Shown here: positions 1-12,241 of the stretch, piece by piece | Layout of the letters: every line of letters begins with the position of its first letter | Numbering within the stretch: position 1 is the stretch's first letter | Assembly (NCBI GenBank): GCA_023078685.1 | Contig: JALGAS010000002.1 | Span: forward strand, 4,588,001-4,652,000 | Direction: 5' to 3' | DNA from: Neopestalotiopsis rosae | Lineage: Eukaryota; Ascomycota; Sordariomycetes; Amphisphaeriales; Sporocadaceae | DNA length: 64,000 nt | Notes under the pieces: model-generated | What the model saw: the letters and a program-made list of their open reading frames with translations, nothing else | The model's database searches: none | What the model was told of the DNA's origin: nothing | Made by a program: the position numbers and the translations under genes

Positions 1-678
1 AAAAGACGACGACGATTATGCTGTGGAATTACCCGAAAGTCTTACACAGGTATAGTCTCATAGTACATCCCTATGCGCCATGCAATTCTTAACACCTTCT
101 TCCTACCTAGACTCAATTAGACAGCATAGAAAATCTCCGCTCGAACTATTAGCTCGTCTGATTGGCTAGATAGGATACTATTGCCATTGATGGGGTGAAG
201 ACGTTATTGGACAAGTAGACCTGGTTGGCATGATCGTCGGGCGCATTTAATACAAGGTTTCGGCATTATTCGCACACAATGTAGCACAATGTACCTTTGT
301 TTGGATCCTACCCTTCTGATATGCATATGCACTAAATGGAAAATTGCTGACGTGTGGCCCCCCATAGTAGAGTAGGTGTTGCTTTTGCACAATACTCTGG
401 TGGTGGTGTGTGGCATATTTTGAGAGCGGTTTGTTTCTGGAACACGGTCAGTACGTTGTCAAGGCTCGGTACTAATATCGAAAAGGCTGAGACCATCTTT
501 AGCTCAATAATATCGTTCACCGGTCCCATATTTTTCGGACCGGTCAGGGCATGTTCACCGAGGTGAGAAACGAGGCGCAAATGGGTTCAGATACAAAAAA
601 GTAAGTAATCGCACTGACATAGGATGCTTATTTTTCGCTGGTCAGAAAGACCTAGACGAGATCTGAGTCAATGTCATT
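1..678. other. Left-edge intergenic segment
   Basis: No convincing coding exon, RNA gene or repeat was seen here. Short open frames exist on both strands, but they have no family resemblance and no splice structure. The right end is the promoter and leader of the CorA-like gene that starts at 679. Confidence 0.5.
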
Positions 679-2852
679 ATGTTTGATGATTTGGCGCACG
701 AATGTGAGAACTCATCGGAATGGCCAAAGAATCTTCTCAATTCATCATGTATTCGGTCGTTGCTCTGCGATACATACGACAGACTACAAGAACGCAGCCC
801 GAGGCTCTTCATACCGGATAGTAGGGACGCTCAAGTTGAGGTCATGGAAGTGTTGACAGGAAAGACACGTACGTACAATAATACCACTAATTTGGCTGGG
901 GTTATGACGGATACTGATCGAGTGCATAGAAAACCAGTGCCACACATGGAGAAACAAGCATGAGTTGGAGACACATTTCAAGCAACACTTGATAGGCAAA
1001 GAGAAGGACCCCTTGATCCAATACATGTACGTGGATAAACCGCCGACAACTACACCCACTTGGCAACAACAGTTGACCTTGGACCAATTCTAGATTTTTG
1101 AATGCTGGTCATTCGAGAGCACCTTTGAACTGCACGCTGGCCATGTTTGCGTATATATGTACCTACCATCACATATTGCCCGAGTTTGCCGAGCTCGTAT
1201 ACACGTTTGGGAAAAGTAACATCGATGACTTTGGCCACGCTCGTTTCGTTCGGGGAGATGAGGGATCCGAAGGCATCCCCGAGCTGTCGAGATCGGATCG
1301 TCAGAGTCGAATTGCGTACAAATTATTTGCCATGGAAAAATCAGATTTCGATCAAAAATGGACAATGAGGCAGACCGTGGTCTACCACTCCCTCGATCTC
1401 GGCAACGGCAGGACGTTCTGGTTGATCCTGAAATCCAATGGCGTAATCAGAGACCGCATCAAAGAGGGTGATACGGATAAACGGCGACGCTCATGTAGCA
1501 TTCCGACAAACATTGAGGAAGCCCTGGCGGCTGCATTCAAAACGCACATGACTCTATTAGATTGGAGTTGTGAAGGATGGCGTTGGTATTTAACACAGCT
1601 AGAACAACAAGCCAAACCCCACTTGGTCAAAGTCACTGCCGCACCCATTCCCTCTGAGGACAAAGCACTTGACCCGGTCCCTGGACTAGTAAGGAGCCTG
1701 TCTATGTCAAGAAGCAACACGCTTCCTTCCTCAAAACCTCAGCATTCGAACACTCAAAGATCAAGCTGGAAATTTGGCCCCAGAAGAGACTCGGAGAGGT
1801 CTGGCATGACAGTGGCCCTAAGCCCGCAGTCTTCCCCGATTGGAAACGCCACTGCGAGTAATTTGCAAGATCCAGGTAATCTTGTAATAGTCAAGGAAGA
1901 GAGACAAGCTCAGGTTGAACAGACCAAAAAGCGGCTTCATATTCTTAACGATTTTTCTTTAGAAGAACTTCAATCTCTCACTTTAATCTTATCAAAGGTC
2001 AACGAGGTCAAGGTTGCTATGACGATGAACATCAGAATGTCAGAAGATTTGAGATCATACTATGAAGATATATTCAATTTCGGTCAACTCGATCAGGCGA
2101 CAACTGATGCCTGTGCAAACGAACATCGCCGTTTCCAATGGAAAGCGAGATCGCTGGAGCGACTACTTGACATGGAGTGTCTGAGAGCCAATGCACTTGC
2201 AGAAAAGATCCGCAATTACACCAACTTGGTAAGTTCTCCATAAACCAATTGAAAGTTATCCAAACACTAAGTTCGTCCCAAGTATGACACGATACTTCAA
2301 ACCGGGAATAGAGAAATCGACAAACTGTTCTCCATGAGCGCGCAGGACTCTGCGGAAAGAATGGAAAATTCTTCCAAGTGGATGGAAACAGTAACAGAAA
2401 GAATGTATGAGATTGCGAAAACAACGGAAAGAGATACCTCTTCCATGCATGTTATTACCCTTTTTACATTACTCTTTCTACCTGGAACATTCCTTGGTGT
2501 AAGGTTCATCACATCCTGGGGTAAGTCGGGATTCAAATTATTAACGAGTATCCAGACATTTTTCAGTACACCGATTTTCGAAGATTCGGATGCAGGGACT
2601 TCAGATACAACAGTTCCAGTTGCGGCAGCTGTGACGTCAACGAACTCACGGGATAGAATTGCGGCTACAACGAAGTCATGGTCATTCAATTCGCAGCTCT
2701 TCTGGCTCTTTCTGAAGATCTGCCTGCCAATGATGGTTGTCACAATCACAGTATGGGTCTTCTACATGGTGTACAAGACAAAGAAGAGAGCAAGGGCCGA
2801 GAGAGCGCGGGAAGAGAGCAACAACGCAACGTCCTTGTCTGATAACGTCTAG
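679..2852 (+). CDS. CorA-like fungal membrane protein, four exons
   Basis: Model: exons 679-868, 930-1026, 1094-2228 and 2283-2852, giving 663 aa. The introns (61, 67 and 54 nt) have GTACGT, GTACGT and GTAAGT donors and TAG, TAG and AAG acceptors, and the joins keep one frame throughout. The first two joins restore continuous text resembling the N-terminal domain of fungal CorA-like proteins (ELETHFKQHL, then QYIFLNAGHSRAPLN). The middle is a serine-rich linker and a helical region. Two hydrophobic segments lie near the C-terminus (about residues 529-548, containing LFLPGTFLG, and 613-638), followed by a basic/acidic tail, the usual CorA-like layout. Such proteins are numerous in Sordariomycetes and mostly uncharacterised. 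Metal transport is inferred only from the fold, and the classic GMN motif is not obvious. The start at 679 is the first in-frame ATG giving family-like text. Confidence 0.8.
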
Positions 2853-3707
2853 TGGTTCTTTTTCGTATGCAAGCCGAAGTGAGTGAGGTACATGATAGGT
2901 CGGAAGTTTCTACATTTCATAGCGCGGCGAAAGGAAACTGCTCATTGTAATTCGTGCTGACCTGCAGAAGCCACAATTAATTCTTCCATTGTGGCCGCCC
3001 CGCGACACTGCTGGCCGTCACCACAGCTGGGCGGCATCGATCACTCGCTTAACACCGCCCACATGAAAAGATACCGCCCCATAGGTTAGTCGCTCTTTCT
3101 CTACTCCTAGTGTAGGCTCCAAGGCACTATCATGGGGCGTGGATTATCCAGAAGAGCTTGTTGCCTACTTTATCGGGCAGACATGGAAGGCTGACACCCC
3201 ACATGAAGGAGTTGGTTGAAGCAGCGCCTCAACCTGAAAATCTTTATACTCATCCATTAATTATTCCTGCTCTGAATCATGCTCTTGCAATTTCCAATCT
3301 CAGTAAAACAAATTTGAAGTCCATTGGACCCAAAACCAATCTATTCAGGCATCAGTACCTAGATACCTAAGCTGCAAAGTCATTGAGAGTATTCGAGCCC
3401 AATTCTACCCAAAAATCGCCCGGCAAAGACTGCCCTACGCATCGCTCATGGACTTTGTCGCAAACACGACATCGCGTCGTTCAAGTTTCGCTACTATTAG
3501 CGGACACGTCTCGGAGCGCTTTCACAAACGGATCTTCCAGCCTAGGCATCGCCGCCATCTTGACGGAACATACCGCTGAAGTCTATCGAAAAGTGCGCAC
3601 GACTCCCGAGTGCACAAGCCATCATTCAGACCCTCACACCTGTTGACAGCACTCGATGTGTCTCGGCAACCTCTAGTTGCGGGTTTATCAGTGTATCCCT
3701 TGCCAGG
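2853..3707. other. Intergenic segment between CorA-like gene and decayed kinase
   Basis: It holds the 3' flank of the CorA-like gene and then sequence with short open frames that I do not recognise. Parts of 3380-3700 may be degraded 5' coding sequence of the kinase pseudogene, but no frame stays open. Confidence 0.4.
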
Positions 3708-6304
3708 ATGGCTCTGCAGCCGTTTCGGAATCTTCGTACCTGGGCTGATGGGCATGCAGTGAAGGGCCTGACGAGTGAGGGGGCTACAGCCAGATATGTA
3801 CCACATTCAGCGCAATATCGGTATTGGAACCCAACAACTATCAAGGCCATCATCCAATCACGAAACTCCATCACCAGTGCTGCAGATGTTCCAGATTACA
3901 TGTGCATCTTCTCGATATTGGTGTATATGGAGGGAGATGGAGTATCTGCATTTCACTATTTCGATGAAATCATGCGACGCGGCCAAGATGACGCCACGTT
4001 ACCTTGAAACGAAAACCTGAATGGACGACACGACATATTCGGAAGCACCGAAGAGGGTAGGCTAGCCCTCGATAAGTTCATCGAGACGCAGTGGATGTTC
4101 TACCCAATGCCCACCCAACCTTTCTTGGCCGCTCATCCAGCAATGCTTTCTCGCGTGTTCATGCCTAATGGCAGGGCAAAGTCCATGAACAATCGCCTGG
4201 TGAATGCAAAACAAATCTTTCCGATCACGGAGGTCTTCGATAGGCCAACCGACGTCAGTCGCGCCACAAGAAGGGTGACTGTCTCCCATATGAAGGTCCA
4301 CTCACCGTCAAGCACCCAACACCCATCACCAGTAGGTCAGCCCAAACACATGTTATGTGACTCAGTCAAGAATTGTAGACATAACGAACGCCCATGCTTA
4401 TCGGTATATAGGCTCCAAACATCGTGGTGTTCAAAACGTATCCGCCAGGGGATGAGAAAATTTATAATGACGAGTGTCGCGGCTACACGGCCATGCGAGA
4501 TGCGTACAACCACGACCACATATTGCAGTGTCTAGGGAGTTTCCACTATATCACTGAGAGTGGCGAGCAAATCAGCACTATCATGTTGGAACGCGCGGAC
4601 TCGGGAACCCTAAGAGATCTTTTCTCAGGAAATCAGGTGCCCTATCGAGTTGAACATGTCCGCACGATGTGGGAAAGCTTCCTGGGAGCACTCTACGGCT
4701 TAGCGACCATACACAACCGTAATTCCTCACGCGGATATCTTTGGTAAGCCTTTTCTGTTTACAGAGCTCTTCACAAATAGTATCCAACGATTCAATTTGT
4801 TTGAACTGGAATGGGTATGGTACGCTGACATCCTCACAGCTTTCATCAGGACTTAAAGCCATCGAACTTCTTTCTTTCTGGTTCAAATGACGAACAAAGA
4901 CCATTCGCATATGTAATCAAGATTGGAGACTTTGGGTCAAGTCATTCCCGAACGGCGGATCCAGATGTACCTGTCGAGAACTCCCCAGACAAGGGCGCTA
5001 CTCGAACATATGGTAAGCCAGCTAGCAGTCCCCGCGTCATGCATGGCTAATGTCCTCGTAGGACCACCTGAGACCTATCTTGGTGATTCCCTTAATTTCA
5101 AGGTGGAAAGCACCGTCGATATGTGGGCATTCGGTTGCATCATGATTGAGATGGCTGTGTGGATTACCGGCGGAAAGCTCGCCCTAGACGACTTTCGCCG
5201 TGCTAGATTGAAGGAAACGGAAGGACTAAAGCAACATAAAAGCCTTGGTCGGAGTGACTGCTTTCATGACGGTAGCGATGTCTTGAGCTCTGTCAAGGAC
5301 GTTGTGCGCACTATCGAGGAGAATCGTCGGCAACATGACAATCTAACACTTGACATGGTAGACTTAGCTCTCAAGTACGTGCTGATCGGGAAGAACGAAC
5401 GTCTTCACGCCGATCAGTTGATTCCAAAACTCCATCGAGTACTACGAGAAGGTCCAATCAGCGGATCAAGCAAGGAAATTATCACAACGCAGTCATCTGG
5501 ACCCAGCTCCCCTCTTGCACATTTCCCCTCACTTTCAACGGTACAGCGTGAGCCACGTTTCCCTGACGTCAATCCATGGTCCCCCGATATACTCGCCTTG
5601 ACTCAGAGCCCTGCGAGTGAGGTGATGGCTTCACCGTCCGCCCTTTTCCCCGCCTCCCCTCCTGAACTACCAGACAATAGCCGGTCGGAAATCGCAAGAG
5701 TAGAGCTCCCGGTCAATATTGAACATCCTCCGCTGGTGCGCCGGGAAGTGCCTAGAGAAGCGCCTGAAACTGATACACAATCATCTTTCCCATTCGTGTC
5801 CATCACGGATCTCGAAGAATGGGCGAATGGCGATAAGACACACAGTAGGGAGCTTTGCGGCCAAACTGAAGCGAAGTCACTACTGGACGGTCGCGATTTT
5901 GTAAGTGAGATGATGGAATGCTGTGGCACAAGATAGAGACTAAATGATACCTCCAGGTCTTCCTGATTGACAATTCGAAACACGCCAATGGTTACAAGGA
6001 CGAAATGAAGACTTGGACCACCAGTCTAACATATCTCCTCAAGACGATTGATCGTGATGGTATAGATGTCGCCAATACGTCATCACCTCAAGCCGGAAAG
6101 ACAGTCAAGACCAGGAAAGACATGGCAAAATTCGTGGACCAGACATTTGCACGAGAAAGCAGGGTGGACTGCATCAGGCCAAGCTAATGATTCTGACTCT
6201 GCAGTGATATTGTTGACACGAAGCCGGCTACTGCGAGCATATGGGATATCTTGATCGGTCCTATGCAGGCGGGCACGGACAACAAGGTGGCAACATCATC
6301 TTGA
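3708..6304 (+). pseudogene. Protein kinase / vWA-like protein, probably decayed
   Basis: A spliced kinase can be traced: 3708-4331, 4412-4743, 4840-5012, 5062-5900 and 5957-6187, with four GT-AG introns (80, 96, 49 and 56 nt) in frame. The N-terminal part resembles the leader domain of a Sordariomycete kinase family (IFSILV, then TQWMFYP). The kinase core keeps a VFKTY lysine, an HQDLKPSN catalytic loop (Arg of HRD replaced by Gln), DFG and a PPE motif. A Ser/Pro-rich linker leads to a vWA-like start (VFLIDNSK). Two lesions suggest a pseudogene. An in-frame TGA at 4005-4007 splits the N-terminal domain. The vWA-like domain stops at 6187, and a fragment resembling the family's C-terminal tail (DIVDTKPATASIWDILIG, 6206-6304) lies beyond stops without its middle part. 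An unrecognised splice pattern could rescue one of these, so the call is moderate. Confidence 0.6.
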
Positions 6305-7181
6305 TCAGCCACATTCAATCACCACCTGCGACTCATGGCCTGGATTCAAGCCAGAGATGAACTTCAGAAGACAGACATTCATACATGACATTGGCTCCTC
6401 GGTCATGGTCTCATACAGTTGCATTTGTGTCCCGATGATGTATGCATTTTACATAGATACCCTATCGGAGCTTGGATTGGCGCTTGGAGCTGTTTTGGTG
6501 GTGATTTTCGTGTACTAGTTGCACGAGCGTTTCTGCCATGTAAAGTAACAGGCGTATAGAGGCATATACCATTAGAGACTGGCGTTGTCCTATGATGAAA
6601 CCTTGGCATGAGTTCCCGCAAGTATGATGGCAGTCATCAAGCAGCTTCAGTGGTGTCTTATTCCAGTATTATCTGTGTTTGGTCAGCCAAGGACTGGGTA
6701 CTGGTGCATTGGTTGAACAACAGTTATGACAGCCTATAGCGTTCGGGTCCACTCCCTACAAATTTAGGCGATCACGTTTTCGTCCCAATTAGACATGGAC
6801 TTATTTGAGAAGGTGACTATAGGGAGACTCAAAGGGGAAAAAAGCGGGGACAGGCTTGGCCGCTTGACATACTTCTCGCTGGTTTATTGAACCGCCGCGG
6901 TCAGTCTTCTGCTCTGGTTTGCAGTTGCACTATGGTATGAGGTGGTAGTATCAGGCCAGGGGAGCGAGGCGTGGGGCAAGATCTTGCGATCTTCGATAGG
7001 GTGCCGGAAGGTGAAAGTGCCGGTTGGACTGGACGCCCCGTAATTCAGAGAACTAAAGCCAACCTGGGGTTGGGGGCGGAACGGTCAGTTGCCGAGGAAA
7101 GGGACAGTGGTGATACCTTTGGTTGGTCGCCAGCTTTTCGTCTCCTCCATCTTTCATCCTCTGATTTTGGATTTCTTCGAA
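6305..7181. other. Intergenic segment upstream of P450
   Basis: No gene was recognised. It holds the eroded 3' flank of the kinase pseudogene and the promoter/leader of the P450 gene at 7182. Confidence 0.45.
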
Positions 7182-8834
7182 ATGGAAGCCATCAAGATGA
7201 CATCGACAAGGTGGGCGCTGCAGTACCCCGGCATTAGTGTCGCTGTGGTCTTTACCTCTGCGATCCTGGGCCTGCTGCTCATCAGGACCCTTTTAGCTGT
7301 TAGCCCTCCAAGCCCGCCTGAGCCTCCTCTACTGAAGCCCCCACATCCCATCTTTGGCCACCTCCCAGGGCTGTTGCGCCATGGCATGCTCTACATGGAC
7401 GTGCTGGCGAAGCAGTATCACGACCAATTCCCTGGAGGTATTTTTACCGTCTCTCTGTTCGGAAAGCACATATATATTGTGACTTCACCCGCCCTGTTGG
7501 CACACACTCAAAACAAGTCGCGCCTCGTGTCGGGATGGGAGGTGTTGGCGACTGTTACGGCCAGTTTTACTGGTAGGGGCAAAAGTTACTACAATCGCAT
7601 GGTCAAGGACAGCCAGCGTCGCAAGGTGCCCAATTATCACGCTGAGAACCACAAGCTCATCTATGGCGTGCTCAACCCTGGTACGGAATTGGATGACATG
7701 CGCGTCGGTTTTGTCGATGCCTATGTCTCTTTTATCCCTCAATTAGAGACAATCGTGGACAAGTCTGGCAGCCACACGTTCGACTTCTACGCATGGCTGC
7801 GGGAGTCATTTACCAACGCCTCGGCGAGGATAGCCTGGGGCAAAGACAACCCGTTCAGCCGCGATCCCACGCTCTGGAAAGCGTTTACTGAATTCGAAGA
7901 CGATACCAGCTTACTCATGACCAGGCCCTTGCCGCGAATACTCGCACGAAAGGCCTACCTTGCACGTGAAAGGGCAATTGGAGGGATCCGCGCCTTCATG
8001 GACGCATGCGACGCGGCCAAGATTGAAGGTTTCGAGCCTCTGATGCGACATGTGTGCCATCTCCATACCAAATGGGGTTTTACGGAGGATCAGCTGGCTG
8101 CCAGCAGTCTCGGCATGATTGTTGGGCTCGCCGGTAACACAGCGCCCACCGCAGCCAATACGCTGATCGCCATTGTCCGCGATCCGTCGCTGTTGGCTTC
8201 CATTCGGGCCGAACTGGATCCGCTCGTCCAGCGCAGCGCCGATGGCAAGACGGCCACTTTTGACGCTGCCGATATTCGCGCGCACTGCCCTCTCTTTGTT
8301 TCGACAGCCTACGAGACCATGCGTCTCGTCTCTTCGGGGTCGACGGCGAGGATCGTTGCGGACGACCCCGACGATTTGACATCTCCCGGCAAATATCACG
8401 TTCTCACGTCACCCGACAGGTCCACTTCTTGGAGTCTCAAGAAGGGTGAAATGCTGTTCTTGGCTGGAGGTCAGATCCATGGAAACTCGGCAAACTATGC
8501 CGATCCGACGACCTTTGACGCGACGAGGTACCTTGAGCACTCTATCCCCGAGACGCAGATTCCAGGCTTATTTCGTACTTTCGGGGGCGGCGCAAACATC
8601 TGCGGAGGGCGATACCTCGCCATTGCCGAAATTTTGGCGGTTGTATCCTCAATCATCTTGCGCTTCGATGTGGAGAGAGATGGTGGGGAATGGGAACTGG
8701 CAAACAGACGTGACTGTCCGCCACATGCTGCTATAACCCCTCCTCCAGGTGTGGAGATGCCAATGATCATCCGGAGAAGAAAAGGCTGGGAAGGAGTCAA
8801 ATGGGTCAACAGTCATATGAAGACCGCAGATTAG
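7182..8834 (+). CDS. Cytochrome P450, CYP7/CYP8-like
   Basis: An intronless 550-aa haem-thiolate monooxygenase. An N-terminal hydrophobic anchor (about residues 16-40) is followed by a proline-rich hinge (PPSPPEPP) and the P450 fold. Visible motifs are the K-helix ExxR in YETMR, and the haem-binding loop FGGGANICGGR with the iron-ligating Cys near residue 474. The presumed I-helix segment reads GLAGNTAPTAAN instead of the usual AGxDT, a feature shared with the CYP7/CYP8 (sterol 7-alpha-hydroxylase / prostacyclin synthase) clade. The substrate cannot be told from sequence. It lies about 6 kb from the NRPS gene but is separated from it by a housekeeping-type K+ transporter, so membership of a biosynthetic cluster is only a possibility. 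The start is the first ATG in the open frame; the frame upstream begins only with a TTG. Confidence 0.88.
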   Translation: MEAIKMTSTRWALQYPGISVAVVFTSAILGLLLIRTLLAVSPPSPPEPPLLKPPHPIFGHLPGLLRHGMLYMDVLAKQYHDQFPGGIFTVSLFGKHIYIVTSPALLAHTQNKSRLVSGWEVLATVTASFTGRGKSYYNRMVKDSQRRKVPNYHAENHKLIYGVLNPGTELDDMRVGFVDAYVSFIPQLETIVDKSGSHTFDFYAWLRESFTNASARIAWGKDNPFSRDPTLWKAFTEFEDDTSLLMTRPLPRILARKAYLARERAIGGIRAFMDACDAAKIEGFEPLMRHVCHLHTKWGFTEDQLAASSLGMIVGLAGNTAPTAANTLIAIVRDPSLLASIRAELDPLVQRSADGKTATFDAADIRAHCPLFVSTAYETMRLVSSGSTARIVADDPDDLTSPGKYHVLTSPDRSTSWSLKKGEMLFLAGGQIHGNSANYADPTTFDATRYLEHSIPETQIPGLFRTFGGGANICGGRYLAIAEILAVVSSIILRFDVERDGGEWELANRRDCPPHAAITPPPGVEMPMIIRRRKGWEGVKWVNSHMKTAD

Positions 8835-9009
8835 CCTCCAAGTGGCACAAATGTCGCCGTGCGAAACCCGCGTTGATCGTCAAAAGGGTGGGCACTGCCC
8901 CGTGGTAGAATTATACTGCGCGCTCTAAAGTCTATCTATGCGGTCCTGTTCTCGTCTCTATATATAATGTAATCTGATCTGTAAATATCGAACAAAAGGA
9001 AGAATTGTC

Positions 9010-11546
9010 TTATCGGGAAACCATGCTTCTAATCTCGGCATCCTCGTCCTCGAGTTCTGCCAACCTCTTCTCAGGTAATCTGACAGCGCGGTCTAGTGCC
9101 ACTGGCAATCCTCTGTGCCTTCCTCTCAACATGACGAGGATCATGATGATTTTGCTGCCCGTGTACATTCCTCCAGTGAGACTGTAACTCTGGTCCGGAA
9201 GACCAATACTGATACCAATGTTGGTGTAGCCCGAGACAATTTCAAAGAGGATGCTAAAGACACTGAATGTGACGGGATCCTCAATGGAGTGCCGCGTCTC
9301 AATGAGCGTCACGAGGAACAAGGCCAGGGCAACCCACCACACGTCGTGACTGAGCTGACCTCGGACCTGCTGCGAGACCAAGCTGGGCGGCCCAGTCGGC
9401 GTATGGTTATGCAGGGAGTGCACGGACGCGGGCCGGGCAAAGTCCATGGTGGCGGCGCGGCGCAGGGGCTTGGGTCCGCCAGGCGCACCGGGGCCGAAAC
9501 CACCGGGTCCGTCGTTGTTGAGCGCTGTGCTACGGGCGACGCCGACGCCCTGGAACGCCGTCATGCGGCGCTGCAGCTGTCGGCCTACAAAGGCGGTGCC
9601 ACGGCGTCCGATAGCCCCGAGGCGCTTGGCGGAGCGCGCGGATGGGGTCTGGGACGTGGCGTCCCAGTTTCTGCCTCGGGTAAGATTACCGTTGGCATCA
9701 AAGGCGGTGGGAAGGTCTCCTCTGGCGAGTGGGTCGCCGCGGTTGTTGGGATCTGCGTCGGCATCCACGTCGAAGAGACTGCTGGTCTCCGAGTGGAGCT
9801 GCTCAATCTCGGTCTGGTCTCCTTCGTAGATGCCCAAGGAGCGCTCCTCGTAGACGTTGGTCTTGCGCATGGTGATGATGTGCGGGTAAGCGGCCGTGTA
9901 GAAGATTATTAGCCAGAGCACGTGCACGTCAAAGTACATGGCTGAAGGGGAGACGATGGCGTAACCTCCAGATGGAATTGCTGCAGGGGAACGAATAATG
10001 TTAGATATTACTTTCTGGTGAGTCGATTGAAGTGGAACTTACAGAAGCCTTCGAACAGTGCGTCGAAGACGCGCTGACCGACCGGAATGGCATCCATGGT
10101 TGAGTTGCCAGTCGTGAGAACAAGGATAAGAACCCAATCCGCTAGCACGAAGCCGCCAAATGTAGCAACAAACATCCACGTGTCCCTCGAGGGGAACAAG
10201 CTGGTATACACGCGACGCGGGAACCGGAGGATAAAATCAAAGCCCTCTTTCCAGGCGGTATAGCCGTCCTTGTCTCGGGAAAAGATATGGAAGACCTTTG
10301 ACATGCACCAGATCAACAAGCGCATGAAGACTGGAAACGCCGCAGGGCCGGCGAGCGAGAGAATAGTGACGACGGTGAGAAGAAAGTATGACCCTTGAAA
10401 AGGAATGAAACCTGCATCAAGCAGAGTAAAGCCGGCGTTGTTGTAAGCCGAGATGGCGAGAAAGATGCCGGCCCACCAAGGATTCTGAGAATTGACGGCG
10501 GACGCATCGACGCCGTAGACGGACATCCAGGCGCCGAGGGCAATGGCACCAAAGAACTGCCACAGCACAAAATAGACAATGACAAAGGCCGACAGAAACT
10601 TTAGAGACCGGTACTCCACACCACCGAGGTATTCGCGCTGATCCTCGGACAGGTTGAAGAATTGCCCATTGCGTCCGATGTTACCCTTCTGCTCCTTGAG
10701 AAATGTCTGGACGTTGAAGCCAGCGTCAGATGTTCGTGATTCTGATGTCTGTGGTCTTCGTCGTGTAGTCTTTTCGCTTTGGCGTGTATGTGTTTCGTAA
10801 ATGGAATGTCCAGTGGTGGCAGACTGTGGCCTATTCTCGTGAATCGGTTCAAGGAATCCGACGTGTTGCGGTTGTGACGGGCGTCGGTCGCCGCCCGCCA
10901 ATATTCCCGTCGCCGAATTGGATTGGCCCTGAGCATACATGGCTGCTGGATCCTCGGGTCCAGCTTCCACCTTTGAATCTTGACTATTGCGATCATTGTT
11001 TCGCCTTGACCACGGTTTGCTGCTCTTGCCTTGTTTTGGGGGCTGGCTTTTGCCAAACGATCCCATGACTTGTAGACCAATCATGGCGCCCGTCATGCCA
11101 ACCACCGCACCTGTTTTTGACGTGGTGGCTTTCCTCCTTTCTCTTTCCCTCTCCACGATGTCCTCAAAACGCTTCTCGAAGATGCGCTGCCGGAAAGCAA
11201 TGGTAAAATACGAAATAATGACTTGGCTGCCCATGATCATGTAAATGCATAGCTGGACCTGCTGGAAAGTGGTAAGCTGGCTGAGATTGACCGTGTTGAG
11301 GCCAGACGCCGTCAACGCGGACATGACCATGAACAGGCTGTCCCACCATCCTACGCTATACTGCGGCGCAGATGAGCCCCAGAAGATGAGGGACCCAATG
11401 ATGGCGCTGATGATAAAGTAGGCATAGTGTATTGTGATGAAGTTGACCGGTGGAAGATAAGGTCGGACCACCGCCCATCGCCTCGCCCACGTTTCGCACA
11501 GCTCTGGATGCTGCTCGCGGAACTTGTCCCACTGCTTGAGACCCAT
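9010..11546 (-). CDS. trk1: TRK-type potassium transporter
   Basis: Two exons on the minus strand, 11546-10043 and 9980-9010, separated by a 62-nt intron (GTAAGT donor, CTGCAG acceptor), give 824 aa. The protein has repeated pore-forming hydrophobic segments of the TrkH/TRK family. Examples are YSVGWWDSLFMVMSALTASG, a filter-like ASGLNTVNLS, SAYNNAGFTLLDAGF, and after the splice PSGGYAIVSPSAM. Long hydrophilic loops lie in exon 1 (Ser/Arg/Gln-rich) and in exon 2 (Gly/Ala/Pro-rich), as is common in fungal TRK proteins. Known members mediate high-affinity K+ uptake at the plasma membrane. The ATG at 11546 is preferred; the frame extends 11 codons upstream only from a GTG. The downstream neighbour is a P450 transcribed towards it. 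Confidence 0.9.
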
Positions 11547-12241
11547 CCTCCTCGAGGGAGCCCGAAAGGGTGGTAGCACTTGTCACTTGACCGCTGAAGA
11601 GCCGTGTTTGCCGTTAAGCCTTAGGGCCTAAGGGGGTGGAACGGATCGACCCGGACGCGACGATTTGCGGGAGCTAAATTCAATAGCCGGCGCAGTGGGA
11701 ATCCGTACAGGGATGCGCCTTGCGTTTTCTGATAGGGCTGATGGCACCACTTGCCGTCCGTGTTTAATTCGAGTGTCTAGTCGCGCGTCCGGCGGGCGAC
11801 GCAACTCTTTAATGAGCGTGTTTGCGGTCGTACAATAGAATTGAAATGACTGACGATGAATTTGTGATGAGCGGCAAGTTTGTTCTGGAAGAATGGACGC
11901 GCGCCCCCTTTTCGCTGTGTTGTCTGGTCAGGGTCCACCGCACGGGATATGTGGCGCCCAAAACACACGTAGCAAGAGCTTGGCAAATTCCTGTCCTCCA
12001 GTGCTCTCTTGTTTTGTACTCTGTAGAATTCGCAATTCATGCGCCAGGCGCCTATCGCCAAAGCGGGTCCACAGCTTGATGAAGACTTGCCATCGATTTC
12101 AACCACGGCCATTCTTCCAATTGAGCATGATCATTTCGAAATCAAATAAGCTTAAAGCGCCTGAGTTCTTTGACAGAAGCAGAAGCTAGAAATCTTTGAG
12201 CAATATACGTGTACGTAATTGGACACAGGTCTTCTCTGAAT
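11547..12241. other. Intergenic segment between rhodopsin-like gene and trk1
   Basis: No gene was recognised. It holds the trk1 promoter and leader and the 3' flank of the rhodopsin-like gene, both on the minus strand. Confidence 0.5.

Noticed and set aside
6188..6206. A short extra intron joining the kinase/vWA frame to the tail fragment at 6206
   Set aside because: The CTAAT and CTGCAG signals look right, but the available GT donors just upstream give the wrong phase, so the join leads to a stop.
8080..8399. Long open frames antisense to the P450 gene
   Set aside because: They lie opposite a gene with clear haem and K-helix motifs, are driven by its GC bias and show no domain text.
9115..9912. 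265-codon plus-strand open frame opposite trk1 exon 2
   Set aside because: The minus strand encodes the recognisable TRK C-terminal half. The antisense frame is Gly/Val-rich low complexity and has no motif.
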